Origin: Flabesymbios commensalis
Taxonomy: Eukaryota > Annelida > Polychaeta > Terebellida > Flabelligeridae
Assembly: GCA_964017125.1 (NCBI GenBank)
Contig: OZ024908.1
Location: 60,046,021-60,110,020, forward strand
Direction of reading: 5' to 3'
DNA: 64,000 nucleotides
The notes under the pieces are model-generated. The model made no database searches and was not told where the DNA came from. It saw nothing but the letters and a program-made list of their open reading frames with translations. Below, piece after piece: positions 22,801 through 35,444 of this stretch. Position numbers and translations under genes: made by a program. The stretch's first letter is position 1, and every line of letters begins with the position of its first letter.

Positions 22801-24270
22801 ATAATCCAAGACGGCTGCCAAATGTATTTCTTCATTTATAAATTGAATTATGTGACTTTTGTGATTTCTGTCTTAAATTATATCTTTTTCGTATGCTGCG
22901 TTATTTTTTTTTCTAATTTTGAAAACCAAGATAAGGGCAATTGTTTTAAGATGGCAGCCAAATTTACCTCTAAATATCATTCTCTCTCACAATTATGAAT
23001 CTCCTTAGCCGGTTTAAATTATATTGCTGTCAAATTGTGTATTCTTCTGGCACCTCGAATTCCTTTTTCCAGCGGCAAATGACATCGAGAGAACAGTTTT
23101 GCTCACAAATCAGATCTATTTCAGTGGTACGGGTATCAAATTATACTTCTATATATGCATCAAATTATGTTTGTAAATGTTCTGAATTTGTTTGTTCTAG
23201 TTCGAATACACTCCAGTAGGCATTTGATCAGAATTCATCTAGCTACAATGTATTTTGGACAGTTATTGCCCTTTTCATGGCTGTGACGTTACTTCGATGG
23301 GCATAGCAATAACTGCTATTGAATGGGGCTTAAACGAGTTTAGTGGCAGAGGCAGTACCTTTCTTCAACAGTCGGCCATATTCTCTGGCTGGACTGTGGT
23401 AGGGGCCTACTGGTGCTTAGCGCTTGCCTGTTTTTTTCTTAAATTACATGTAGTGACGTTTGTCACGGGCCAATAAATGGAAGTGAGACATCTGACTTTG
23501 TGACCTATGTTCCCTTTCCGGTGAGAGCAGTTAGAAATTGTACCTCCTGACGTCCCAGAGCCGGCAGAGCCGTATCAGTTGGTTCAATTTAAGATGGATC
23601 ACTTTTACAGAAAGGGCATAATTTCAACTACACTCGGTCCAGCTCACAATCACAGGAATGTTTAACAGGGTATGTGGATAATGGCAGCGTGTTAACTCTA
23701 TGTGTTGACATGCTGCCAGTTAGGTCTACTCAGCAATTAAATTTGTTTGCATTTTTAAAATTCTGAAACTAACTCCTGGTTTTTTAATGCATTATCATCC
23801 AGGTGAAGACTGAAGATTATCAGTGAAGTGATTGACATTGCTGAAAAAGTGTAAATTTTGACTTGATTATTCCTAAATAACTGTTATCCACCCGACAAAC
23901 CAGCTACTTCTTGACGTCTTTCAGCTGAAGCTCATCAAGAAGGGTGTGATGTCCTGACATTTAAAAATAATATAGGAGAATTTATCGTACAAGCTAGTAG
24001 ATGCAGAGTTTGCTGAAATAGTATGACGTCATGTGACAAGTTGAAACATAATTTAAAAATTAACAGCACACTCCATGCTAGATTTCTTAATTATGCAGTC
24101 CCAGCATCGCTACTAATAAATTTGTCTGCATAATAAAACATCTCACTGGTATGACGTTCATGGTCCACAATGTTGCTGACCATGATAATGTCATCGGCAT
24201 ATCATACAATAGAGCCATCGAAATGATATCCCAGCCTGGAGGGGCTGTAAGTGGCTCAGTATGTGAAAGG
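22801..24270. other. No gene recognised
   Basis: Mixed-composition DNA. The open frame at 23255-23476 has balanced base use but no motif I recognise. The stretch 23880-24270 may be decayed sequence of the same repetitive family as 25556-25800, since it lies directly upstream, but I could not match it. Confidence 0.35.
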
Positions 24271-24903
24271 TGGCGTTATTGCAACATCCAGTCATTTAAG
24301 TTTCGTGTATGTTGTTAAAGAAGAGAAGGTATAGGGGACCTGCAGCCCTTCTTAAAACATTTGTCAATAATAGCAATGTTATGTGTTCTGATCTGCTTCA
24401 GAATTAAGTCGGTTCACATGAGGTAAATGATGTTTCTTAACCAGCAATATTCAAAAGAAGTGTTATCAGGTCATATCAGGTTTCAACGATACAGCTATTA
24501 CCGGTAATTTCATCTGCCGAGACGGCTTTTGACGAGAAGGTTGAAAGAATGCAAGCAGTATTGAAAGGGAAACTTTTTCTAATAGAATAAGCTGACCTAC
24601 TGGTGAAAGACATAACATAAAAAAACGAAGTGGTGCGTGTAAGCCTAATAACCAGCAGCTATAGGCCACAAAGGTATGGTACACTTTCCAGTATTCCTAT
24701 GTCCAAAAGCATGACAAGGGTGCCTGATATTCAAAAAGTGCTGAGAAGTGCTGAAATAATACTGTCAGCTGTTCTCAAGATTATTCACGCCCTGTTAGAT
24801 CAGACATTGTGACAAGCACAATAATCAAAAAGTTCCTGCCTGGCCGAGTTATAGAAGCAAGCTGCATTTATCACATAGGTCACAACTGACTGTAATTGTT
24901 CGA
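24271..24903. repeat. 633-bp perfect direct duplication, copy 1
   Basis: Identical base for base, as far as I can read, to 24908-25540. The copies are separated by four bases (TAAC). Short open frames inside appear twice for this reason and are not genes. Either a very recent duplication or an assembly artefact. Confidence 0.97.
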
Positions 24904-24907
24904 TAAC

Positions 24908-25540
24908 TGGCGTTATTGCAACATCCAGTCATTTAAGTTTCGTGTATGTTGTTAAAGAAGAGAAGGTATAGGGGACCTGCAGCCCTTCTTAAAACATTTG
25001 TCAATAATAGCAATGTTATGTGTTCTGATCTGCTTCAGAATTAAGTCGGTTCACATGAGGTAAATGATGTTTCTTAACCAGCAATATTCAAAAGAAGTGT
25101 TATCAGGTCATATCAGGTTTCAACGATACAGCTATTACCGGTAATTTCATCTGCCGAGACGGCTTTTGACGAGAAGGTTGAAAGAATGCAAGCAGTATTG
25201 AAAGGGAAACTTTTTCTAATAGAATAAGCTGACCTACTGGTGAAAGACATAACATAAAAAAACGAAGTGGTGCGTGTAAGCCTAATAACCAGCAGCTATA
25301 GGCCACAAAGGTATGGTACACTTTCCAGTATTCCTATGTCCAAAAGCATGACAAGGGTGCCTGATATTCAAAAAGTGCTGAGAAGTGCTGAAATAATACT
25401 GTCAGCTGTTCTCAAGATTATTCACGCCCTGTTAGATCAGACATTGTGACAAGCACAATAATCAAAAAGTTCCTGCCTGGCCGAGTTATAGAAGCAAGCT
25501 GCATTTATCACATAGGTCACAACTGACTGTAATTGTTCGA
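24908..25540. repeat. 633-bp perfect direct duplication, copy 2
   Basis: Second copy. Its right end runs into the coding relic at 25556, so copy 2 is probably the original position and the left copy the added one. Confidence 0.97.
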
Positions 25541-25555
25541 AGTGACTTCACAATA

Positions 25556-25800
25556 TACAGGGAGATGTCAATTGTCATCATCTTGATTGGTCAGCGGTGA
25601 TCTTTTCGATGCCTCAGCAGTTTTCCAAGTTATTGGATGAATATAGCAGAGAATGCATTCTGTTGAAGGTGGAATCGTGTGACATAAAATACAAACACAT
25701 GGTCATAGACTTGTATGTCTATAGAAAGTCGAGTCTGAACTTCTGAAAGCTGACGCTGGATCAAATAAGATAAGAACTAGACAGTCTGTCAGACCTTGCA
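25556..25800 (+). pseudogene. Relic of a large repetitive protein family (DG and FDxY segment)
   Basis: Plus-strand translation gives DWSAVIFSMPQQFSKLLDEY followed about 15 residues later by MVIDLYVYRKSSL. In the family as I remember it the corresponding segment reads iDGSAlI.alP...sktF.eYa, then a conserved FDvYr.sSLK. This is the proposed N-terminal half of a PIN/FEN1-like nuclease core. It is short and decayed, and flanking family segments are not recognisable. Confidence 0.55.
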
Positions 25801-27480
25801 AACCTCCATTGAAATTAATGATCCTAATCAGTATCCCAGTAATGGTCTACCTATCTGGCACGGTTTACCCAATATCAGGCCAATCGAGTTAACTAATAGC
25901 TGATTTACGGTCATTTTGAATTCGATATAAATTAGTTAAAAACATCCTCCCCCGAAACCTCAAATTTTGTTTTATAGTAATGGACTAACATCTAACACAG
26001 TTTGCAAAATATTGGGCATGTGAAAGTAAATAATGGCCGATAGGGGGCCATTTTGAATTTGATCGGGTCAGAATTTTTCAAGATGCATCCTCAGCTGAAA
26101 TCTCACATTTCATTCTATAGTAATCGTCTAGCTATCTAGCACGGTTTACAAAATATCGGCAATGTGAAAGTGAATAATGGCCTAAAGGTGGCCATTTTGA
26201 ATTTGATCAAGTCAAAATTTTCCAAGATGCATCCTTAGCTGAAATCTCACATTTCATTCTATAGTAATGGTCTAGCCATCTAGCACGGTTTACCAAATAT
26301 CGCCCATGTGAAAGTGAATAATGGCCGATATGAGGCCATTTTGAATTTGATCAAGCCAAAATGTTTCAAGATGCATCCTCTCCTGAAATCTCACATTTTG
26401 TTTTGTAGTAATGGTCTAGCCATCTAGTACGGTTACCAAAAACCGGCTATGTGAAAGTGAATAATGGCCGATAGGCGGCCATTTTGAATTTGATCGTGTC
26501 AATTTTTTTCAAGATGCATCCTCTCTTGTAATCTCACATTTTGTTTTATAGTAATGGTCCAGCTATCTAACATGGCTTACCAAATATCAGCAATGTGAAA
26601 GTAAATAGTGGCCGATAGGCGGCCATTTTGAATTCGATTGAGTCGAAAGTTTTTAAAAGGCATCTTCTCTCGAAACGTCACATTTTGTTTTATAGTAATG
26701 GTCTAGCTATCTAGCACGGCTTACCTGATTTCAGGCCTATCGAGGTAAATAATGCTGATTGTCGGCCATTTTGAATTCGTAAGTTAAAAATTTTCAGGGT
26801 GCATCCTCCCCCGAAAACTCACACGTTGTTTTATACTAATCAGGTAATGGTCTAGCCATCTAGCACGGTTTACCAAATATCAGCCATGTGAAAATGAATA
26901 ATGGCCGAAAAGGCGGCCATTTTAAATTTGATCAAGTCAAATTTTTTCAAGATGCATCCTCATCTGAAATCTCACATTTCTTTTTATAGTAATGGTCTAG
27001 CCATCTGGCACGGTTGACCAAATAACGGCCATGTGAAAGTGAATAATGGCCGATAAGCGGCCATTTTGAATTTTATCGAGTCGAATTTTTTCAAGATGCA
27101 TCCTCTCCTGAAATCACACATTTTGTTTTATAGTAATGGTCTAGCCATCTAGCACGGTTTACCAAATAACGGCCATGTGAAAGTGAATAATGGCCGATTG
27201 GCGGCCAATTTGAACTTGGACGAGTTGAATTTTTTCAAAATGCATCCTCTCCTGAAGCCTTACAATTTGTTTTATAGTAATGGTGTAGATATCTTGAGCG
27301 GTTTTCATGATATTCCCCAATATCAGGCCTGTCGAGGTGAATAATGGCTGATAGGCGGCCATTTTTAATTTTATCAACTTCAAATTTTTCAAGATGCATC
27401 CTCTCCTGAAACCTTACAATTTATTTGATATTAATGGTGTAGCTATCTTGAGCGGTTTTCATGATATTCCGCAAAATCTT
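25800..27480. repeat. Satellite-like array, about 145-bp unit, eleven copies
   Basis: Each unit has ATGGTCTAGCCATCTAGCAC, GGTTTACCAAATATCGGCCA, TGAAAGTGAATAATGGCCGA, GGCGGCCATTTTGAATTTGA and TTTTTCAAGATGCATCCTCT. The GGCGGCCATTTTGAA block recurs near 25910, 26048, 26191, 26333, 26477, 26620, 26762, 26914, 27059, 27202 and 27357. It is strongly conserved in every unit. Confidence 0.95.
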
Positions 27481-27484
27481 TCAG

Positions 27485-27870
27485 TCGGATTTACCGATGT
27501 TATAAATTAGGTCAAAGTGTTGGGTCAACTTCAAGGTCAAGGTCCAAAAACCTGAAAAGGCACAACTAGGGACCTTAGAGAACATGTATGTGCAATATGA
27601 CTGTCATCGGCCCAGTACTTTTCGAGATCTGCTCCGGAAACGAAGTGCGCGTCAAAACGTCTAAATAGGTCATAGTTCTGAACCAGAAGTAGGTCAAAGT
27701 TCAAATACCCCAAAAGGCACAACTAGACCCCCTAGGGGTGTTTTGTGTGAAATTTGAAGACAATCGGACAAGTACTTTCAGAGATATGCTCCGGAAACGA
27801 ATTGTTTACGGACGGCCCAACGGCCCAACGGCCCAACGCCGTAACATCATCATTTTCTCCTCTGCGACCT
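27485..27870. repeat. Repeat with two CTCCGGAAACGAA units and GGCCCAACGG run
   Basis: Two related halves each contain AAGGCACAACTAG, a GAC-ATCGG-C-AGTACTTT block and CTCCGGAAACGAA. They are followed by three GGCCCAAC units. This resembles the family of the element at 4808-5752. Several AGGTCA half-sites occur but follow from the repeat. Confidence 0.6.
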
Positions 27871-28849
27871 TGCGTATTGAATTCAGATTAAAAATATTTT
27901 AACAAGGTATCAGTGCCAGAAAGTAAGAAGACCTTGAAAGATTGCAATATGACGACAACAACAAGACCGCTCAAGGTGACAGAATAAACACAATCGTCGT
28001 GACAATGAGACGACACCATCAGCAACATAATGAGAAAACTGGAATTAGTGACATGAATCTGATGTAGGGTTACATGCCTCAGAAAGTAGCAAATCAGGTG
28101 GAGGTGTTTAAGTCGTTATTCCAAATGTCAGTTATCGTCGCGTGACTTGAAAATAGTCCTTGCAAAATTGCATGAAAATCGGTTGAGCATTGACTGGGAA
28201 ATCGGCGAAAAACATGCGATACAAGTTAATCTGACGGCGGGTATAAGTCTATTCATTTTATTTATTAGTAGGGTTGTCCCAATTATTTATGGTAGCTATA
28301 TGTCGAAAACAAAGAGACATTCAATCATCAGTAGCGAGATCGTAATCTAGCATAGGGGTCTACATAATACGTGTTATGATGTACTAATGAAATGGGATTG
28401 TCTAATGTGCATATCAATCCGTTCATCATAGGGATTCCTTTCCTTTTATTTCTATATGTGAGTGTTTTGTGTATAATAACCAGCAAGATTATGTGGGATG
28501 CCACATTATAAAACCGAGATAGTTCCAGTATTATAATTGTAAGGTAGATGGACTATAATTGACTATTGTGAGTGTTCAAAAATACATTCGCAAAGACTAT
28601 ATTTTGGAACGGTTTCAATGTAGCTTTATTGGGAAAATTGCCGGGTTTTTTTTTTGGTGGGGGGGGGGGGGGTATTTAACATCATTACTTGTACGGGGAT
28701 GTATCAGTAATTATATGGGAGTTTCATACCATAGTTTATACTTGGAGATGGTTTGATGACGATGTTCGAATGGCTGCAACGCTTTACGGTTCAGTGATAG
28801 AACCCTAAACTTTTGTAAAAATAGCGGCCACATTGGAATTTTGACAACG
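27871..28849. other. No gene recognised; poly-G tract at 28655-28671
   Basis: AT-rich DNA without a recognisable coding region. A T run followed by a 14-17 base G run lies near 28650-28671. Confidence 0.5.
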
Positions 28850-28899
28850 CCAACTTGTGTATCATCAAAAACCTGTATATAAGTTTGATTTTTATTGGG

Positions 28900-30235
28900 C
28901 GGTACACTGAAAATGTATTAAACGGTGAGCATCTAAAATATTATGATTATTGAAACGAATTTCATTTCAGGGGGAGGGGGCAATATTTCATACCTTGAGA
29001 GCTCAATATCACACACAGATATGTAGAATAAATCTTATTGTAAAGCTAATAGATAAGGCTACAAGAATAATGCAAATTTTAGCCATAAAGCATGAAAACC
29101 AGTCACATAAATGTAAAAAAAACACGCAATCTGAAAACTAAACAAGAATAGATGGATGAAAAAATATCCAACTTCCCACCATTATAGTGATTATTGTAGT
29201 ACCGTCATGCGTATTTCTAATGTAATTCCAATGGTTCCAGAACTACTCGACTTGTCATTTCAGATATTTTGAAACTGCAATAGCTAAATTTGGACCAATA
29301 TTAATTTTGTGTGAATCTCCTTTATCCGCCAATACCAACTCGCAATTCTGAATGTGATGCACAATGATGCGCACAAAACGGTTCGCAGTTCTCGACACAT
29401 AAGATCCTGTACTGATAGAAATTAAAGTTAAAAAATGTTTTTATTTTTGTTTGAAAAAATACCAATAAATACACTTCTGGTCGCACCTCTAGGTACTAAA
29501 ATGGCTCTGGAAACCATATTGTTAGGACAACTAACAGCTTCGGTATATACTAATACATTAAAATAACCTTTGCAAATGACTCATAGTTGAATTATATTGA
29601 TTAGAACACTTTGGAAATATTGAAATCAATGAGTATCTACAATGTTATGATAAGTGAGGTGAATTTAAATGTAGAGGGGGTAAGGTCACTGTTTCATATC
29701 TTGACAGCTCAATATAATTCACACACATATAAATGAGATGGTATGGCAAAGCTAATATATAGGGCTACAAAACACTGCATATTTAAATCACGAGAACACC
29801 ACAATCAGACACATTAATGTAAAAATAAACATTCTGAAACCTAAAACAAACAAAAAAATGAAAAAAATGTCTAATTTATATATTATAGTGGTCAAAGAGC
29901 ATATTTCTGTGAGGGTATTGCTTACATGACTACTCAGCTTGTCGTTACAGACAGTTTGGTACCTAAATTGTTGAATTTGGACCATTATTGAGGTCAGGAC
30001 ACAAATTTAAGTAATTTTCCTAATTTGAGCGATTTTGTGAAAAAGCATACACCCCCCCTGTATAAAATCGCGTTTTTGAATGCTATGCACAAGGATGCAC
30101 ACCAAACGGATTGCAGTTCCAGACACCTAAGAACCTGTACTAATGGAAAATCAAAGTTAAACAATGTTTATTTTTGTTTGAAAAAACAGCAAGAAATAGA
30201 GCTCTTTTGGAGATTTGCCGCTCCTCTAAATGGCA
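28900..30235. repeat. Repeat R2, diverged tandem duplication of about 690 bp
   Basis: 28930-29560 and 29620-30235 match in order: GAGCTCAATAT-A-ACACA-ATAT, AAAGCTAATA-ATA-GGCTACA, CA-ACATTAATGTAAAAA, and later GTTTTTATTTTTGTTTGAAA. Many substitutions and indels separate them. The end of the second copy is the part repeated in inverse at 21820-22330. Confidence 0.75.
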
Positions 30236-30440
30236 ACGTTGGTAAGACATTCGTATCATTCATAAGTACGTTTGTAACGTTTTCAAGCCAATTTGTAAGC
30301 ATTCGCAAGCATTCATAACATTCGCAAGGCAGTCGTAGCATTTATTCTTAAGACCATTTGCACCATTCGCAACGATTGTTAGCAATTCGTAAGGCATTGG
30401 CAAGCATTCGCAGTGCATTTACAACATATTTGTGAGGAGA
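30236..30440. repeat. CATTCGCAAG-type minisatellite, second locus
   Basis: Units such as GCATTCGCAAGCATTC and GCAATTCGTAAGGCATTG directly follow repeat R2, as in the inverted locus at 21385-21735. Confidence 0.75.
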
Positions 30441-30780
30441 GGTCGAGGGATGACTGAGGTGAAAATATTCGCTTTCTATTCGCAATTTTTTAATTTATAG
30501 ATTTATTTACATGGTCGAATGAAGAATAATGGCAAAAATAACTATTTAGTGGTTTTAAAGTGACAATATATTTTACTCATTACATAACATCGTTCTTTTT
30601 CCCAGCTCGGTAATAGAAAAAAGCTGTCTATACATAAGTCATTAATTATGTGATTCCCAGTAAAACTTCTTGCACAACAATAACTACACATTACCATAAA
30701 ATAAAATTGACAAATCTTTTTGTGCTCACAATTCACAATATTGTCTTGTAAGATTATTTTCTGCATCTATGTGAATCCTA

Positions 30781-30860
30781 TCGTCATATCGAGGTTAAGG
30801 GGTCCTATCTGCCACTCAAATTTGAGTGGCTCAGAAGACCCTTTAAATCCGAGACGACGA
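30781..30860. mobile_element. Hairpin element, GGTCCTATCTG family, copy 1
   Basis: TCGTC...CGAGG-TTAAGGGGTC, CTATCTGCCACTCAAA / TTTGAGTGGC and the inverse arm ending GACGACGA form an 80-bp fold-back with several mismatches. It is the diverged relative of 48519-48596. Confidence 0.75.
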
Positions 30861-31138
30861 CATGTAGATATCAAATGCAAATGATTCAACGATATGAGGG
30901 CAACCACTTATCAATTGCCGGGCTAGCCACGTGCAATGCGTACGTTAACACGACATGAAATATTTGGTAATGAAAATGACAAATTAAAACCATTTTTCTA
31001 AGAAGCATATTCAACTCGTGTTTCTAACACGAATCCATCACGCGAGTTCATACGAAATGTTGCTATAATTATTCAATAATGTGAATCATTCTAAAATAAG
31101 ACGCCCACACATATATGGTCACGTCGTTAACCCTTCTC

Positions 31139-31512
31139 TGCCCAAGTTTACAATAATACGTATCCTCGGTGGCCAATCAAGTTTACAATAATACGTATCC
31201 TCGGTGGCCAACCAAGTTTACAATAATACGTATCCTCGATGGCCAACCAAGTTTACAATAATACGTATCCTCGGTGGCCAACCAAGTTTACAATAATAGG
31301 GGCCTACGTATCCTCGGTGGCCAACCAAGTTTACAATAATACGTATCCTCGTGGCCAACCAAGTTTACAATAATACGTATCCTCGGTGGCCAACCAAGTT
31401 TACAATAATACGTATCCTCGGTGGCCAACCAAGTTTGCAATAATACGTATCCTCGGTGGCCAACCAAGTTTGCATTAATACGTATCTTCGTTAGCCGCCC
31501 AAGTTTGCAATA
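31139..31512. repeat. Minisatellite, about 36-bp unit, ten copies
   Basis: Unit: CCAAGTTTACAATAATACGT then ATCCTCGGTGGCCAA. Units are highly similar and directly adjacent, with one 8-bp insertion near 31298. Confidence 0.96.
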
Positions 31513-31953
31513 ATGCAATTTTCTTACACTAAAATATCTGCTTATTTTATCTTGAAATGGCCAGGAAATCACCTTGGTGTCATCTTACAACTATGCCACA
31601 TTAAAGCCTAGATGGTTATACAGTTATGTGTCATTTAAAAAATTGGGTTCGAGAAATCATTTTTCAACACACGTTGTGGTTAGTGGATCACTGGCCATTA
31701 TATGGGGGGGGGGGGGGGTGATGGCCCAAGTATGATATTCTACCCCTAATTTGATAATCCCGTCATGTGACAGACTGAGCCAGTATTTCATTGGTCAGGA
31801 GTAAAGTAGTTATGGTGCGTTTTGCTATGCCTGGATTGTATTATTTACCAGTAGAGTTGAAAAACTAGATTAAGATATTTTTCTTCATCATATCCCAGCT
31901 CAATTGAAAGTTATTTTGCGAATAATCTATAAATACCTGGGGAACGATATAGT

Positions 31954-32079
31954 ATTCTGTGAAACGCAGTGACATCACTCGGTGAAAACAAGGTTATATA
32001 AGAACCCTCCCCCATACTTCATTGTATTATCCAGTTCGGTGAAAACACAGGAGGTCGAGGTCATTGAGTTTCACAGAAT
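31954..32079. mobile_element. 126-bp MITE, copy 2
   Basis: Same termini (ATTCTGTGAAAC / GTTTCACAGAAT), length and interior as 21059-21184. AGT flanks both ends (31951-31953 region and 32080-32082), a possible 3-bp target-site duplication. Confidence 0.88.
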
Positions 32080-32194
32080 AGTGTCACTGACAAGATATCA
32101 CACACCTTTGAGGTCCAGCTTCGCAGACGAACTAGGGCAGAGTGCTACATTGAAGCCACAAAACGCATAATATAAGTGTGCGCATATAAGAATA

Positions 32195-32290
32195 CTATGT
32201 TGGGCGTCCGAATTCAACGCACACCGTCCGTAATCACCGACCGAAATCACCGCGGCGTCTGAATTCACCGTACACCGTCCGAAATTAAAA
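32195..32290. repeat. Short repeats built on CCGAATTCACCG and CACCGTCCG
   Basis: GTCCGAATTCAACGCACACC, GTCCGTAATCACCG, GTCTGAATTCACCGTACACC and GTCCGAAATTA occur in succession, giving a CpG-rich patch. Confidence 0.6.
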
Positions 32291-32324
32291 TGACTTACGG
32301 TAATTTCGGACCTCGATCATTTCA

Positions 32325-32505
32325 TCATTTACTAATTAGTTCATTTATTTATTCATTCATTGAGTTATTCATTCACTCATTCATAGTCCTACTCATCCAT
32401 TTCTTCATTCATTGCTTTATATATTCATTCATTCATTCATTTATTCATTCATTCATTCATTCATTCATTCATTCTTTCAATCATAAATTTATTCATTCAT
32501 TTTAA
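32325..32505. repeat. (ATTC)n microsatellite, imperfect
   Basis: Runs of TTCATTCATTCATT with interruptions. The Phe/Ile/His/Ser open frame over it is an artefact. Confidence 0.95.
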
Positions 32506-34094
32506 AACATTAATTTAAAATATAATTCAAAAACATCATTTAAAAAAACGTTACATTTTATTTTAAAAAATGCTTTAAAAAATGTTATTAAAACGTTTTA
32601 AAAACGTTTTATATTGAATGTGGCCAATCAGTATAGGGTTTATAGGCCTGAAACTGCAAACATTATTTTGTAGCATCGTCTGTTACGCTGGCGCAACATT
32701 GGCCAAACCAACAATATTGGTTGGACGCCTGATTTTTCAGGACATAGGGCTAGTGTGTAGAAAATCGTAAAATCATATTTGACTTGGCCCTTCTTGTCGT
32801 ATAGGCCTACTTGATCACTACGCAACCGACGAAAAACGACGAACGAGTTGAATGAGCCTGTTGATCGAATGTCATTTCAATGTTGGTCCACGACGCTGGC
32901 CCATCATTGAAGCAACATTTGCTTTACGCATTGGTTTCTTTGTAGTGAAATGGTCACATAGGCCCTCGCCCCAAACACATGAGGCCTTTGGCCCTAGTTA
33001 AAGTCTATTATCAAACAGTTTTCCGCATGAAAAAGCAGACATGTTGGAAGCACAGGCATGTTGGAAACAACTCCATTCAGACTCACTTACAAATGACTGG
33101 ATGGGGAGAAGAATACTGACAGGTAGATTTATTTAATGCACATAACATTATATTTTATTTTAAACACTTATTATTCAAATAAATACAATATTAGTATTTA
33201 ATATATTTGACTTGGTGTTACAGTCTGTGTTGAGAATCGAATCAAACGATTTGAAATATGAAACATCTCTAAGATAATCATACATCACGTTTTATGGTGT
33301 GGTGGAAGTTTACTAATGATTGGGTAGACAGGTCAGGTGTGTAAATAATGACCATTGGAAGGTAGAGAGACGTGTGTTATATTAGCTACACCTGATACAA
33401 TCAAACAAACGTCATCATGACCAGCTCCTTTTGTTCTCCAGCTCATAAAGTATGTTCCGTGCTCGCAAGTCGAATGTGTTTGTGACTGATTTAGTTTTCT
33501 AGTTTGCTCTCTTATAAAACAGAAAAAAATTAAGCCAAGTTACACATTGCCAATATAAAAAATGTATGACTTAGACAATAATCACATTAGACTAAGTAAC
33601 TGTTCAATAATTGCTCAGTTTGTTTCTGAATATTTGTGTTGGGCCACCGTTGATTGTGCTTTCTAGTGATATGGACACCTCAGAGGGTTTGAATAAACTA
33701 AGAATACCACAATAGCAATAGCATAATGTATCAACGTAAAATTATAATATGTTATATTTGAAATATATTTTAGAATTATATTAAAAGTACAAAGTGACTC
33801 AATATATGTTATTTTGATAAATCAAGACAATCATATGGAATGAGTTCTGTGAGAATAATTATACCACAAGAATGTGAACACTTGACCATATTCTCCTCTC
33901 AGAAAATGATCTCGACTCTTCAAGAAATAATTACTTCTGAAACGTTTCTTTAATTTGGAATGCTGCACATGGCTATTAATTATACATAATTATGTAGTAG
34001 AAAAGTTCAAACGCACGTCATCTGAAAACTGCCTTCACTTGTTTATGTCTTATGCCCATTACGAAGCCATAACCAATAATTATAAGTACTCAGC
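32506..34094. other. Intergenic DNA with two GTCTACGA-type motif copies
   Basis: No gene is recognised. Diverged copies of the palindromic motif lie at 32671-32722 and 32881-32925. The remainder is AT-rich. Confidence 0.5.
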
Positions 34095-34278
34095 ATCCAT
34101 CCATCCATTCATTTATCCATCCATTCGTTTATTCATCCATCCATCCATCCATCCATCCATCCATCCATCCATCCATCCATCCATCCATCCATCCATCCAT
34201 CCATCCATCCATCCATCCATCCATCCATCCATCCATCCATCCATCCATCCATCCATCCATCCATCCATCCATCCATCC

Positions 34279-34352
<74 letters not shown>

Positions 34353-34381
34353 TAATCAATCAATCAATCAATCAATCAATT

Positions 34382-34423
<42 letters not shown>
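34095..34423. repeat. Compound microsatellite (ATCC)n then (AATC)n
   Basis: About 45 units of CATC-type repeat up to 34281, switching to CAAT-type units to 34423. The apparent PSIH/NQSI open frame is low-complexity. Confidence 0.98.
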
Positions 34424-35444
34424 CATTGATCTATCCATTCATGGATTAATTAATGGATGGATCAATGGGTTGGTTGAGGCAGCCTGAGCTTATATTATGG
34501 CCTGTATGTTTACGTTTTATGCTTAAGTTCGCTCAGGTATTGACTGATGTAGATTGAACACACATTTGTGGGTGGTCTGTATGTTTAAGTTTATGTCTTG
34601 AATATAACTGTAAGGCAATTCAGATGTGTATAATAATGTATTATAATATAGCGTTTCATATTGTATTGGCACTTGGCAAACGTAGGTAGCCCATCATTTA
34701 TAGTCCGAGCGTGACTTGAACAGTATGGCTCAACGTCAGAGATTGACAGCAAAGCAAAATGGTTTTCTATGCTGGTGGTCAGTGTACACTGAGACCAAAA
34801 ATGTCATGAAAAATGTGAGGGTAGTCCTATTTAGATGATACATTCACCTATAAAGACATGGCTTTAAGTCCACACGTTAAGGCATTATTCTATTGAGATA
34901 TACATCTGTCATTACAGAATGATATAAAAATAATTGAACAAACAATGACGCAGTAATTTATTGCGCAATCGATCGGATGCGCACCGTATTTTTAGGGCAC
35001 AACTTTACGAATGGCAATGATTACAGACTCTGTATCGCACACAGAGTCTGTTTAGTATATGCCCTTATGTTGTTTCGTCGAATTTTTTGGTACATTTTTC
35101 AAAATTATATTTTTTAGAAAGAATATATGATAATCTAACGAAAAAATATGGTTGGCATTTTTTTGGCGTCCATTTTGGATTATTGGTGGCCATTTTGATT
35201 TTTCCATACAAATAATCCATTTTTCTTCATATCTCGGGCAATAACGAACGGATTTTCGTGATTTTAATGTCTAAACATATGTTTTCAAGGGCTATGAATC
35301 GTTTGAGACACATATATTTGTCGTAAATATAATATTACGCTTTAAATTATATAAAACGAGTAAAAAAATTATATATATAAAACACAACCTTCTTGAATAC
35401 AAAAAAACCGTCAAAGTTGAACACTTACAGCCAGAATTGTAGTG
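34424..35444. other. No gene recognised; small hairpin at 35022-35052
   Basis: Contains the inverted pair ACAGACTCTGT / ACAGAGTCTGT near 35024-35051 and two GG-GTCCATTTTGGAT / GGTGGCCATTTTGAT stretches near 35165-35200. Confidence 0.45.

Noticed and set aside
22507-22998. 163-codon open frame
   Set aside because: It crosses two tRNA-derived SINEs and unique AT-rich DNA; not a gene.
24466-25321. Two identical 72-codon minus frames
   Set aside because: They appear twice only because of the perfect 633-bp duplication, and have no recognisable domain.
27505-27700. Cluster of AGGTCA nuclear-receptor half-sites
   Set aside because: They lie in repeated halves of a dispersed element with irregular spacing. 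No nearby gene supports a regulatory role.
31139-31512. CRISPR-like regular 36-bp repeats
   Set aside because: The units are directly adjacent with no unique spacers, in a eukaryotic context. It is a minisatellite.
33955-34383. 142-codon open frame with repeated PSIH and NQSI
   Set aside because: It is the translation of an (ATCC)n/(AATC)n microsatellite.
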